DNA of 64,000 nucleotides from an uncultured Aquimarina sp. (GCA_947500505.1 CANMSL010000017.1:33530-97529), one strand, 5' to 3'; shown: positions 52,783-62,229, numbered from the stretch's first letter. The notes: generated by a model from the sequence alone, not told the origin. Program-made: numbers and translations.

Positions 52783-52927
52783 GTATAATTAACATTTAAT
52801 TAATAAAATAAAAATTAACTACTTCGAAATGTAGACAATGTGGTTTGTGCCTGGCTACTTGCTAGAAAACACACAGGTAATTTACGCCATGCTAAAATAA
52901 TTAATGAATTTTGTCAGCATACGTGTT

Positions 52928-53452
52928 TCATCCATTTACCTTGTCCAGCATCTTTTTTGCACGACCAGAAACGGATTTTCTGTCATCCAATATCAATCTT
53001 TCCAAATGTGGTTTTATCCATTCTTTCAAATCTGTATCTTTTTTCGCCCATTTTGCCAGAGTGTCCATCGTTTGGTTCAATACTATCCAATCGTTGTGAT
53101 TTGCAAGGTTATTTTTCATAATTCTCTTCGCTTGTCCGATTTGTTTTTCATTCATGTTTTTTTCGAGCATCCCGAAAAGTTGTGATAAGGTCCATTGTGT
53201 GGATGCCTGATCAATTTTGGCAATATCAGTCAGCAATTGGTCAATAAATGGAATTAGAATTGTTTTTTCCGCTTTACAAATCCGTTTCATAGCGTTTGAA
53301 GTTCTAAGTCGGACAATTTCGTCTTTACTAAAATAGCAATTAAACAATTCGATGAAGAGTTCATCTTTCGCCAATACTTCTTCAACAATCTCTACAGTGT
53401 TTCCTAATGAATTTGGATGTCCACCTTTTAGACGGTCTTCAAAATTTTTCAT
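52928..53452 (-). CDS. HEAT-like repeat protein, 174 aa
   Basis: An all-helical protein with HEAT-type helix pairs (ELFNCYFSKDEIVRLRTSNAMKRICKAE, LIPFIDQLLTDIAKIDQASTQWTLSQLF, NDWIVLNQTMDTLAKWAKKD). No signal peptide and no catalytic site. Similar proteins of this size occur as single genes in Bacteroidota; the role may be protein or nucleic acid binding. Complete start and stop. Confidence 0.7.
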   Translation of the reverse strand: MKNFEDRLKGGHPNSLGNTVEIVEEVLAKDELFIELFNCYFSKDEIVRLRTSNAMKRICKAEKTILIPFIDQLLTDIAKIDQASTQWTLSQLFGMLEKNMNEKQIGQAKRIMKNNLANHNDWIVLNQTMDTLAKWAKKDTDLKEWIKPHLERLILDDRKSVSGRAKKMLDKVNG

Positions 53453-53549
53453 TCAGTCTCAATTTTTTATATCTGTGGTAATGCTCAGTGTAAGAATAGT
53501 GGCCGATTGTGTGTGACAAACCTATCAAATCATTACAACTTTAAAGTGG

Positions 53550-53570
53550 GTTAGAACCTTTCGGTCTAAC
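53550..53570. other. Junction hairpin
   Basis: GTTAGA-A-CC pairs with GG-TCTAAC around TTTC, an 8-bp stem with one bulged A. It lies in the gap between the HEAT and TPR genes. The bulged-base form recalls the structured junction at 62641-62712. Confidence 0.4.
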
Positions 53571-53613
53571 ACTTATCGCCATATTTTGTACACTATGTTA
53601 TATATTTAGTGGC

Positions 53614-54471
53614 TTATTTTTCTGTCATCAGGTTTAAAATATATTTTGCCATTTCTACATTTGAGATAGTAGAATTTGGATCAAATATCACACCAACCAA
53701 TATTTCTGTCGCTCTTTGATAATTTCCATTTTCATTACTAAAAATAGCCTTATTGATTAATAATATTCCTTTAGTTTTAACATCAGGATTTTGTGCAAGT
53801 CCTTTTTCAATAGCATCAAGCTTTTCTTCAGTACTTTCCAAAAAAAGCGCATAATCTTTCCATAAAGGAGCGAAATTTTGTGCATTTTTAAGTAATTCGC
53901 CGATTGTTAATTCATAGGTAGACTGATTTATTGAACTTTCAATTGTTAAAACTCCAGAAAGTTCTAGTAAAAGGTAATTTTTATAAACACCTTTTTTTAG
54001 ATCTCCTGTTTTTTCTCTTTGTAGTGAGTGTAAAGCAATTTTAGTATCATAAAATCCTTTCGGGGCAATTTGATCAGAAAGTTGGTAATATTTTAGCGAA
54101 TTTTCAAAATCATCTTCTAAAAGGTAAAGTACCGCCAAATTGTAAATAGGATATATCCAATCTGGCACTTCTTTATGTGCTTTCCTGAATTCTTCCATTG
54201 CTTTTTTATTATCTGCCTCTTCTTGATATTTTTTACCTTGTTTATAAAACGATCTTGCTGTATCTGGTACATTATCTCTATCGTAATAAACTTTGTCATA
54301 ATCAAATATTTCAGTTGATTTTGCTAACTCGGACTTGGATATTTTATTGCCTTTATCATCTGCGAACTGTATATTTATATTAGATTCAGAATTATTTTGT
54401 TCTTTCAGGTTCTTTTGACAAGAACAAAGTACTAATAGGAATATTGACAATATGCTAATCTTATTTATCAT
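53614..54471 (-). CDS. TPR-containing lipoprotein, 285 aa
   Basis: Lipoprotein signal (LLVLCSCQK, Cys about 17 or 19) followed by tetratricopeptide repeats (YKQGKKYQEEADNKKAMEEFRKAHKEVPDWIYPIYNLAVLYLLEDDFENSLKYYQLSDQIAP). The C-terminal half is helical with further TPR-like pairs. It probably works as a protein scaffold at the outer membrane. No partner gene is evident. Confidence 0.78.
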   Translation of the reverse strand: MINKISILSIFLLVLCSCQKNLKEQNNSESNINIQFADDKGNKISKSELAKSTEIFDYDKVYYDRDNVPDTARSFYKQGKKYQEEADNKKAMEEFRKAHKEVPDWIYPIYNLAVLYLLEDDFENSLKYYQLSDQIAPKGFYDTKIALHSLQREKTGDLKKGVYKNYLLLELSGVLTIESSINQSTYELTIGELLKNAQNFAPLWKDYALFLESTEEKLDAIEKGLAQNPDVKTKGILLINKAIFSNENGNYQRATEILVGVIFDPNSTISNVEMAKYILNLMTEK

Positions 54472-54692
54472 TTATCTTATACATATATTAGTTAACCTAC
54501 AAGTGTGTATTTGCGGAAAGTAAGCAACTTTTGTGATTAGCACAAGGCGAACATTTTTTAGTTTTTGAATTTCAATTATAAAATAACAAAATTTGCAACG
54601 CCGACCTCACAAATATAAAACTACCTTTATTTAAATCACTAAAAAAATATTGTATTTACACAGTATCACCACTTTTTTTCTTTCTCTTACTT

Positions 54693-55298
54693 TTAAGTAT
54701 ACTTTTCTAGCTTGGTTTTTAAATCTTTTTTGATAATTTCATACCATTCGTTTCTCAAAATACTCAAAAAAATTGCGTCTATTCTATTACCATAATTGTC
54801 AAGACAATAATTTCTAAAAACCCCCTCAACGGTGCAGCCTATACTTTTCATAGCATTTATACTTCTTTCGTTTAGATTATTGGCTGCAAAACCAACTCGC
54901 TCAACTCGAATTTTTTCAAAAGCAAACTCAAGCATTAAATACTTACAATTTTTATTTGTTCCGTCTCCGTGTGTTTGTTTACCATACCAGGTATAACCTA
55001 TGTCCACGGTGTTATTCAGAGTTTTGAAGGCATAAAACCTGGTGCTGCCAACAAATTTATTCTTTCGTTTATCAAATACTATGAATGGATATTCTTTTTT
55101 CTCTTTACGCTGTTCAATTGCATTGGAGATATAATTTTCAAGATTTTCCTTTCCGTTTGCTCCTCCAGAATTAAATCTCCATAATTCAGGTTCATTTAAT
55201 GAATATTCATATAAATATTCAAAATCAGATATTTCTAATGGTTTCAATCTAACGAAATCATTTTCTAAAATATATTTTTTTTCAAAGTCAATCTGCAT
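54693..55298 (-). CDS. GNAT acetyltransferase, RimL type, 201 aa
   Basis: A GNAT domain with FVRLKPLEISDFEYLYEYS at the start, FIVFDKRKNKFVGSTRFY, IGYTWYGKQTHGDGTNKNCKYLMLEFAFEKI (CoA loop) and NERSINAMKSIGCTVEGVFRNY, typical of RimL-like or aminoglycoside/protein N-acetyltransferases. The substrate is unknown. A cytosolic enzyme, complete. Confidence 0.88.
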   Translation of the reverse strand: MQIDFEKKYILENDFVRLKPLEISDFEYLYEYSLNEPELWRFNSGGANGKENLENYISNAIEQRKEKKEYPFIVFDKRKNKFVGSTRFYAFKTLNNTVDIGYTWYGKQTHGDGTNKNCKYLMLEFAFEKIRVERVGFAANNLNERSINAMKSIGCTVEGVFRNYCLDNYGNRIDAIFLSILRNEWYEIIKKDLKTKLEKYT

Positions 55299-55518
55299 TG
55301 CTAAACATTTTCAAAACTTTAATGAATAGTATTGGTTATATATTCGAAAAGTAGCGCTAAAAATAAGCTATTACTTTTTGGATGAAACACAAGTCAAATT
55401 TTATATTTTGTTTAACTTATTAATCTTAAAAGCCAAATCTAAAAGTTGGTGATTTTCCAAAACTGCCCAAGACTTAGTCTAAGCTATGACCTAAATTACT
55501 TTTACATTATGCCCAGTG

Positions 55519-56103
55519 CACAAGATAATAAAAAGCATTAATTTAATGATGTGCAAGGCAAAATGACATACCAAAAGAAGCTTATCAATGACTTTAGATT
55601 GAACGACTGTGTTTCTAAGATAAATTTTACCGAAGTCTAAAGGATGTTCCCTATCAACGAGCTGTTTGAGTAAAAGTGCAAAGGAGAAGAAATTTTGTGT
55701 TACCTAATATTGCGGGGAATACGAGCAAAACAATGCCGGCTGCTACCTCTAAGTGTCAAGTAATGAAAGTCAAACGTCAAAATACTGTTGAGTCGTTTTT
55801 TGGAACGCTTACCCAATTTATGGGTCCTCGAAAGATCAACTTCATTGGCATCCAAAAAGCTAATAAGGTGATACTTTGGCCGCAAAAGCCTATAATTTAA
55901 ATAAATACTTAAAATTCATCAAGAAAAACACACTAAGTATTCGAAGTTTGTTTAACCCTATTTTTTCCGTTTAAGAGTTCTTTAAGACATCAAATAAGCG
56001 GTTTGACGAATACTGAATTGAGGTAGTTACAATAATATCCTTCTGGAAAATCAGGCCTTAGACTTAAGATTATTGACTTTCCATAATTTCTTAGGAACTT
56101 GTG
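55519..56103 (+). mobile_element. IS1182-like remnant 1, internally deleted
   Basis: A degenerate plus-strand transposase of about 585 bp. The N-terminal part reads LINDFRLNDCVSKIN; it then jumps, in broken frames, to a C-terminal DDE segment (AKRQNTVESFFGTLTQFMG-like, KINFIGIQKANKV). Left end GCACAAGATAATAAAAAG and right end CACAAGTTCCTAAG (minus) look like terminal inverted repeats. Intact IS1182-family elements are about three times longer, so the middle is missing. The copy at 61611 has the same joint. Confidence 0.72.
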
Positions 56104-56123
56104 AGACACTTATCAGTGTTGTG
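56098..56123 (-). repeat. 26-bp boundary element, copy b
   Basis: On the minus strand: CACAACACTGATAAGTGTCT then CACAAG, with the dyad ACACT-GATA-AGTGT. It lies 12 bp behind the stop of the redoxin-like gene at 56136. Its last six bases overlap the right end of IS1182-like remnant 1, so part of the similarity could stem from the IS end. Confidence 0.5.
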
Positions 56124-56135
56124 GGCAGCCTGTAA

Positions 56136-56891
56136 CTACTCTTCTTTTTCTAGAACTGAAAAGTATTTTATCAACAAATTAGATGCAGCGCCATTGGGTA
56201 GCGGTGGTATCCATAACTTCACCTTTCCTATACTATCGACTAAAAAGTGAGTAGTAAAAGATTCAATTGACATGTCCTCAATAAACTCGCTTTCGGCAAT
56301 AAATAAATTATTGACCTGTTTTAGTTCCCTACTAGTAAAATAGGATGTCAAATTATATCTATTCGTTGACCCTGGACAAATAACGAAGTTAACCTTTGGG
56401 TAAGTATTAGAAAGTAATTTAATAAAGGGTTTAATATCATATCTCCAAGTCGTATTGTTCTCTTTTATAAACACCAATAAGGTATTTCGAGTTAGAATTG
56501 AATCGTTTGTCACTACCAATCGTTTGCCATGTTTATCTACAATTTTTATAGGTGGAATGGTGTCGCCAAGATTAAATGTTGGAATCCTATTTTGCAATCC
56601 ACTACCCGTGAGTACGATGTTGCCATCTGTAAAAGACTGATATTTTCCGTTGTCTTCCTTTCTCGGCTTCCGAATCACAATTTCAACTTCCATTAAAGAA
56701 TTCATAGTTGGAACTGAGATGTACTTACCTGTTCTTAATAAATCAAGAGCCTGCTTGTGGGTTAAGAAATTACCTATCGAATCCTTGCGAATAATATTAT
56801 TTTTATTTTTTACTGAAACCTGCTCTTGCGCCTGACAAAAGCTAAAAATGTTACAGCTAAAAATCAAAATGAAAATGATGCAGTGTCTCAT
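56136..56891 (-). CDS. Exported redoxin-like protein without CxxC, 251 aa
   Basis: A signal peptide (about 1-21, FCQAQE). From about 105 on the pattern of AhpC/TSA-type redoxins is visible: FNLGDTIPPIKIVDKHGKRL, then LLVFIKENNTTWRYDIKPFIKLL where a WCxxC would be expected, and HFLVDSIGKVKLWIP. No Cys pair is present at the active site, so it is unlikely to be a thiol oxidoreductase. It may be a degenerate or structural relative. Complete frame. Confidence 0.65.
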   Translation of the reverse strand: MRHCIIFILIFSCNIFSFCQAQEQVSVKNKNNIIRKDSIGNFLTHKQALDLLRTGKYISVPTMNSLMEVEIVIRKPRKEDNGKYQSFTDGNIVLTGSGLQNRIPTFNLGDTIPPIKIVDKHGKRLVVTNDSILTRNTLLVFIKENNTTWRYDIKPFIKLLSNTYPKVNFVICPGSTNRYNLTSYFTSRELKQVNNLFIAESEFIEDMSIESFTTHFLVDSIGKVKLWIPPLPNGAASNLLIKYFSVLEKEE

Positions 56892-57079
56892 ACGTTATTA
56901 TATAAATATTAATAATTCCTCCATATTGGATGATAGTCGTAAATCCTGCTTGTGATATGTAGTTGTCCATAACATCTATCGTATAGTACGTTTGCTTCCA
57001 GAAGGATCATATGCAATATAGCAACAATGTAAAAGCAGTATCCTAAGTTAGTATAATAAAACGTTTAAACTTAATTATT

Positions 57080-57571
57080 ATGAAAACAAAGGATACTACA
57101 TTTCCAAAGTTATTTATTGGCATCGACGTACACAAGTGAAGTTGGAAAATTCATACATCAACAGATCTATTTGATGGATCTAGTTTAACGATTCCTCCCA
57201 ATGCCTTTGCTTTACAGAAATATGTAGAGAAACATTTTAAGGATTATCAAGTTTTCTGTTGTTATAAATCTGGTTGCTGTGGATTTAGTCATCACCGCTT
57301 GTTTGAGTCTTTTGGTTGGCATTCCCTGGTTGTGAACCCAGCTGATATCCACAGACCAGCCAAAGCTCAATTCCAAAAGACAGACAAGATCGATGCGCGA
57401 CTGTTATGCCGGGAATTAAAAGATGGTCGCCTCTCTGGTATACATGTCCCTGCTATTGAACGAGAACAACTACGGTGTTTGTTTCGCAGACGTAATGAAC
57501 TGGTCAAGGAAATCCGGAAAATCAAAACTAAGACAGGTATTATACTGAGCCCTTGGACGTGCTCAGTTTAA
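57080..57571 (+). pseudogene. IS110-family transposase remnant
   Basis: The plus-strand frame begins MKTKDTTFPKLFIGIDVHK, meets TGA at 57137-57139 (probably from CGA), and continues SWKIHTSTDLFDGSSL to YKSGCCGFSHHRLFESFGWHSLVVNPADI, KTDKIDARLLCREL and GIHVPAIEREQLR. That is the DEDD (RuvC-like) N-terminal half of IS110 transposases: D in IGIDVHK, and D-x-x-D in KTDKIDAR. The C-terminal transposase_20 half is missing after 57571. So it is dead by both nonsense and truncation. IS110 has no long inverted repeats, so the ends are not defined here. Confidence 0.85.
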
Positions 57572-57638
57572 CAACTATAAACCTCTTTTTAGACAGCAGC
57601 ATCACTGTTATAATCAGGATTAATATACTAAGTGTATC

Positions 57639-58577
57639 TTATAAATCAGCTAATAAGGTTGCAAATCGAGAATCATCATTGTTTAATTCACTTCCGGTAT
57701 GACATGATTTTTTAGCTTCTTCTGTATTTCCTGATTCTTTCTGGCGGATTGCTAAAAAATAGTACATATCAGCCTTTGTGGTGTCGTCCTGTTCTATAGT
57801 AATCGCTTTTTGTGTTAGTCCAATAGCCTTATCGAATTGATAGCTTTTTGAAAGTATATCGGCATGTCCCATCATACCAAAAGTACAGTTTTTATCAACT
57901 ACATAAGAATGATAAAATAGCAGTTTTGGTCTTTCATAGTCTCCTATAACTTTTATGGAATGTACCAGAACTGTTGCAATATTATTATATAAAATACCAT
58001 AACTAGGATCCACTTCTAATGCTTCATAAAATTTTTCTATAGCTTCTTCTGGTTTTCCTTCACTAAATAAATTGTTTCCTTCTAGTTTAATGGTTTCCGC
58101 TAGTTCACGATTTGTTTCAATTTCTTCAAAATTTAGTTCAGAAATTGAATCTGCCACTTTGGTAAGCTTGTTATGCTTTTTAGAATACATAAGTACTGGC
58201 ATCTGATCCAAATCTTCTGAGTTTCTTCCATCAAAGAGTAAAATATACTCAAAAGGTGTATATGGACCTTGGGATGTATTGTCATTCATAAAAGCAAAAG
58301 GGACGAGAAAATTGGGCTTCCAAGACATCCAAAAATCGCCATCTATTAATTCATCTTCGCCTTCTACTGCAAAATCCCAATCGGTTAACACCACATCACA
58401 GACTTGAGAGCAATAATTATTAAATGATGTAAATTCCCATTCTCCCATTTGAAATAAATCAAAAATAAAAAGGTGTTTTTTTCCAGATAGTTCTTGCTAT
58501 TGATCTCCTCCAATAATTATTATATGACGTGGTCCTAGAAAAGGTTTCAAAGCTCTTGTTTTCAGGCTGTGTTCCAT
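57639..58577 (-). pseudogene. SMI1/KNR4-like plus TPR protein with one in-frame TAG
   Basis: The full frame begins at ATG 58577 (MEHSLKTRALKPFLGPRHII, IIGGDQ), hits TAG at 58497-58499 in the context CAA-TAG-CAA, and continues QELSGKKHLFIFDLFQMGEW to the end at 57639. Residues after the stop carry a pattern like the C-terminal half of SMI1/KNR4 (SUKH) domains (FLVPFAFMNDN, YILLFDGRNSEDLDQMPVLMYSKKHNKL), then TPRs (ETIKLEGNNLFSEGKPEEAIEKFYEALEVDPSYGILYNNIATVL). A gene starting at ATG 58448 would lack the N-terminus. The change is probably CAG to TAG. Confidence 0.7.
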
Positions 58578-58776
58578 AATTTTAATTCAAAGGTTACTTG
58601 TTTTCTGTTTTATAGATACCCTAATAGCGGATTACAGAAAACACATACGTTCAAGCACACAGCGTTGGATTACACAAAACTATATAGAATTATGCCGACA
58701 TAATACCCTGAATTCGGGGTTATTGGAATACGGAATATGTTATGAATAAGATTTTTTTTGGTATTGCCAGTAGTTT

Positions 58777-59565
58777 TTATTTGGTAAGTAGTATTTTAAT
58801 TTCTTTTGCTAAATTATCTACATTGCCGTCCGCATTGCCAATAGAAATATATTTTATAATTCCATTTTGGTCAATTAAGAAACTTTTAGGAATGGCTCCA
58901 GTTGCGTATTTATCCCAAATTTCTTTCTTTGGGTCAATTCCAACATTAAAGTCAACTCCGTATTTTTTCATTCTCTCCATTTTTTTCTTAACCCTTTCTC
59001 TATTTTCTCCAATAGATATCGCCATTAAAATAAAGTCTTCATCTTTAAATGGTTCAAGTATTTTTTCTGGAAATTCAGTAAATTCCATTAAACAAGGTGC
59101 ACACCAAGTAGCCCAAAAATTTAAAAGAACTACTTTTCCTTTCAAGTCAGAAAGGCTATTTTTCTTTCCATTAATCATTTCCACTGTAAACTCACTTGCA
59201 ATGTCATTTATAATTAATTTTAATCCTCCATCAATATCTTTTACTTCAGATGTTACTTTTTTATTTGTAGCTATTTTAGTATCCCGTTCAGCTTTTTCTT
59301 TTTCGGATAATAAATCTATTTTGATTATAAATTCTCTGTCCCCAATTTTGTCTCCAAATTTTTCTGCAAGTTTATTTCTTTCCTCTTCCGTTACCCCTTT
59401 ATTCATTTTTTTAATCAATCCTTGCTGTCCTAACTCTCCAAGTTTATCTTTAGATATAATTTCATTGTTTGCAATGATTACGTATTCAGGCTTCTTTATG
59501 TTATTCTTTTGTGCAAAAAGCGTAAAGCTATAAAGTGCAAAAATTAATACAATTAATTTTTTCAT
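58777..59565 (-). CDS. TlpA-like thiol-disulfide protein, 262 aa
   Basis: A signal peptide (about 1-18, SLFAQK) and a thioredoxin-fold domain with LKGKVVLLNFWATWCAPCLMEFTEFPEKI (CxxC) and the cis-Pro region GAIPKSFLIDQNGIIKYI. These reduce periplasmic disulfides, often for cytochrome c maturation. The N-terminal 120 residues form an extra charged domain. A 263-codon frame on the opposite strand is a shadow. Intact, own junctions. Confidence 0.9.
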   Translation of the reverse strand: MKKLIVLIFALYSFTLFAQKNNIKKPEYVIIANNEIISKDKLGELGQQGLIKKMNKGVTEEERNKLAEKFGDKIGDREFIIKIDLLSEKEKAERDTKIATNKKVTSEVKDIDGGLKLIINDIASEFTVEMINGKKNSLSDLKGKVVLLNFWATWCAPCLMEFTEFPEKILEPFKDEDFILMAISIGENRERVKKKMERMKKYGVDFNVGIDPKKEIWDKYATGAIPKSFLIDQNGIIKYISIGNADGNVDNLAKEIKILLTK

Positions 59566-59644
59566 AGTATTTCAAATATTTAAATACAGATTGTTTTGAG
59601 AAATGTTTGTTACGACATATAACTTACAGAATTAAAGATAAGTG

Positions 59645-59899
59645 TTAGCAATTGAATCTGCAAAGACACACCAAACTGAAAAATTTACTAGGATTATCAG
59701 AAGAAGACAAGAACAAGCAATTATTCAGGAGCCATTGTTGGCTTTGGTCATTTTTTAACCTCATTACTTTTTCCAATAATGGTGCGAGTCCATTTTCTGT
59801 TATTGTGTCGTTATTCCAAAAACTCAATACGCAACTTACGTAATTATCTCTTACCTCTGTTGCAATATAATAAATCGTCAATGTTTTTCCTCCAGACAT
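59645..59899 (-). pseudogene. Possible gene fragment, 84 codons
   Basis: The minus-strand frame begins MSGGKTLTIYYIATEVRDNY and has a plausible stretch (VLSFWNNDTITENGLAPLLEKVMRLKN), but its C-terminus (SLVCLCRFNC) looks non-coding. It could be the end of a lost gene. The rest of the 59566-60023 gap shows nothing I can support. Low confidence. Confidence 0.25.
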
Positions 59900-60023
59900 A
59901 CAACAATCAATTATACTCGGGTGTTTTGTGTAGGTTTTTCAAGAGTTTGTAATTAACTGCGTACTCAGAAGTAACAAATTCTTAAATGAACCGTCTATAT
60001 ATAAACAATCAATCAAATCAATT

Positions 60024-61511
60024 ATGTATAAATTAATTTTAATTTCTTCCCTAATTTTTTTCGGAATTACTTTTCAATTACGTGGGCAAAATAATCACAA
60101 AACTCAAATCGATTCACTGTTAGACATTTGTCAAAAGAGAGGGATATTTAATGGAAATGCTTTAGTTGTCAAAGGCGAGAAAGCTATTTACAGGACTGAA
60201 AAAGGTTTCACAGATGGAAGTAAAACGAAAAAGCTTAGTAAAAATTCATTATTTAATATTGGTTCTATCTCAAAAGAATTCAATGCTGTAGCAATTATGA
60301 TGCTAAAAGAAAAAGGATTACTCAATTTGGATGATAAAATATCAAAATTCCAATTAGATCTTCCAGAATGGTCAAGTAAAATTTCTATCAAAAATCTTTT
60401 ACAATACACTAGTGGGTTGCCATCAATAGATTGGGAAAATGTACATAGTGATACTGATGTTTACAGTGATTTAAAAAATCTAAAGACATTAGAGTTCGAA
60501 CCTGGTAAAGGTTATTTGTATAGCAACAATAATATATTTCTTCAAAGGCGCATCATTGAAAAGATAACAGGAAAAACATTTAATCAATTTTTAACACAGG
60601 ATATCTTACAACCCATAGGTATGAACAATTCTGTTATTGACCACCAATATGAAAATCCTGATTTCGTAAGGGCATTCAATATGGAAAGTGTCAATGATGA
60701 AAAATTGCCATTGACGATGTCTGGTTGGGTATGTCCGTCAATAGATGATTTAGCAAAATGGGTAAATCAATTATTATCGTACAATCTAATTTCAAAAGAA
60801 TCTTTATACCAGCTTTTTGAAGCCTATTCAAAAGAGAGCCAATCTGCCCTAGGTAATGGTACATTTACGAATAATGAATTAACTTCATATGTGCATCATG
60901 GTTCTTCTCGCAGTTATGAATCGATTGTCTATTATGACTTACAAGAAAAAACGATGATTGTTCTAATGACGAATAGTAAAAGCTTGAAAATTGGTGAGAT
61001 AGCTGAGGCAGTAATGCACATAGTAAAAGATGAAGACTATGAAATCCCTCAAAAATCCGTTTATTTAACTATACGTGAAAAAGCGTATTTTGATGTTGAT
61101 GAAGGGATAGCATATTATAAAAGTTTAAAAAAATCGAACTTTGACACCTACAATTTTTCAAATCAATGGGAATTGGCACGTTTATCTTATAAATTGTTTG
61201 AGCAAAATAAAAATAAGGAAGCAATCAAAATATTGGAACTATTGGTTTCTGAACTACCAATTAAATCTAAAGAAACACTTGAATATCTAGGGGCAAGAAT
61301 TTTAAGTGAAAATCAAGTTGACAAATCAATTTCGATTTATGAACTAATGGTTGCAGAGTTTCCATCCGGAAAATCCTATTGTAGTTTGGGCAATGCCTAC
61401 TATAAAGATATGCAATTCAAGAATGCCTTATACAACTACAAAAAATCATTAGAACTTGAGCCTGAAAATGAAGATTCAAAAAAAATGGTTTTGCAAATTG
61501 AAAAGATGTGA
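60024..61511 (+). CDS. Class C beta-lactamase-like serine hydrolase with TPR tail, 495 aa
   Basis: An exported (signal about 1-21, LRGQNN) serine hydrolase. The SxxK motif is Ser81-Ile-Ser-Lys84 (FNIGSISKEFN), the YxN motif is GYLYSNNN, and HHGSS serves as the third element. The C-terminal third has TPR repeats (AIKILELLVSELPIKSKETLEYLGARIL, SYCSLGNAYYKDMQFKNALYNYKKSLELEP). Such proteins are esterases or D-amino-peptide hydrolases more often than true beta-lactamases. It is the only intact plus-strand gene in the array region. Confidence 0.87.
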   Translation: MYKLILISSLIFFGITFQLRGQNNHKTQIDSLLDICQKRGIFNGNALVVKGEKAIYRTEKGFTDGSKTKKLSKNSLFNIGSISKEFNAVAIMMLKEKGLLNLDDKISKFQLDLPEWSSKISIKNLLQYTSGLPSIDWENVHSDTDVYSDLKNLKTLEFEPGKGYLYSNNNIFLQRRIIEKITGKTFNQFLTQDILQPIGMNNSVIDHQYENPDFVRAFNMESVNDEKLPLTMSGWVCPSIDDLAKWVNQLLSYNLISKESLYQLFEAYSKESQSALGNGTFTNNELTSYVHHGSSRSYESIVYYDLQEKTMIVLMTNSKSLKIGEIAEAVMHIVKDEDYEIPQKSVYLTIREKAYFDVDEGIAYYKSLKKSNFDTYNFSNQWELARLSYKLFEQNKNKEAIKILELLVSELPIKSKETLEYLGARILSENQVDKSISIYELMVAEFPSGKSYCSLGNAYYKDMQFKNALYNYKKSLELEPENEDSKKMVLQIEKM

Positions 61512-61564
61512 CGCAATAAACCTTTTTCACATTCATTGTTCGCAGTTTTCTCAATTTACATACA

Positions 61565-61603
61565 ACAAAGTGTAAAATATGTTTAGTACATTTTACACTT
61601 TGT
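61565..61603. repeat. 14-bp perfect dyad behind the serine hydrolase gene
   Basis: ACAAAGTGTAAAAT (61565-61578) and its exact reverse complement (61590-61603) enclose 11 bases. Outside it a second, imperfect TACAACA / TGTTGTGTA pair can extend the structure. There is no T-run. The left end of IS1182-like remnant 2 begins 8 bp further on. Confidence 0.7.
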
Positions 61604-61610
61604 ACCTGTT

Positions 61611-62203
61611 GTGTAAGATAATGAAAAGCATTAATTTCATGGTGTACAAGGCAAAAAGACATGCCAGGATAAGTTTTTCAACTACTTTGGATTAAGCAAC
61701 TGTGTTCCTGAGATAAATTTTTACCGAAGTCTAAAGAATGTCCACTATCAACAAGCTGTCTAGGTAAAAGTGCAAATGAGAAGAAATTTAGTGTTACCTA
61801 TTATCGCGAGGAATATGAGCAAAACAATGCTTGGCTAGCCACACCTAAGGATCAAGTAATAAAAGCTAAACGTTAAAATACTGTTGAGTCGGTCACTGGT
61901 ACATTTATCCAGTTTATAGGTCTTCGAAAGATCAATACCATTGGTATCCAACAAGTTAATAAAGTGATGATTTAGCTGCAATAGCTTATAATTAGAAAAA
62001 ATATTTAAAAATCATCAAAAAGACACGATAAGTAAAGCTGGAGTCTTTTTAGACGCTATTTTTTGATTTAAATGCTCTTTAAGACATCAAATAAGCAGTT
62101 TAGCGATAGTTGAATTGAGGTAGTTAGTAATCATATCCTTCTAGAAAATCAGGCCTTAAACTCTAGATTATTGATCGCTCCGTAACTTTTTAGGAACTTG
62201 TGC
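61611..62203 (+). mobile_element. IS1182-like remnant 2, internally deleted
   Basis: A 593-bp copy similar along its length to 55519-56103: the left part (AGATAATGAAAAGCATTAAT), the middle joint (ACAAGCTGTC then TAGGTAAAAGTGCAAATGAG) and the DDE-domain C-terminus (VTYYREEYEQNNAWLA-like, INTIGIQQVNKV). The frame is broken in several places. Both copies share the same internal deletion joint, so one derives from an already deleted parent. Right end GCACAAGTTCCTAAAAAG (minus) matches the left end of remnant 1 at 15 of 18 positions. Confidence 0.72.
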
Positions 62204-62222
62204 AACGGTTACCTTTGTTGTG
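62197..62222 (-). repeat. 26-bp boundary element, copy a
   Basis: On the minus strand: CACAACAAAGGTAACCGTTG then CACAAG, with GGT-A-ACC in the centre. It ends 7 bp behind the stop of the gene at 62230 and its last bases coincide with the right end of IS1182-like remnant 2. Confidence 0.55.
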
Positions 62223-62229
62223 CGTAGTT

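Noticed and set aside
55676..55900. 74-codon frame as an intact small gene
   Set aside because: It is part of the degenerate IS1182-like transposase remnant; the neighbouring copy shows the same sequence in other frames.
58742..59533. 263-codon plus-strand frame
   Set aside because: It is the antisense shadow of the TlpA-like gene, which has a signal peptide and CxxC motif on the other strand.
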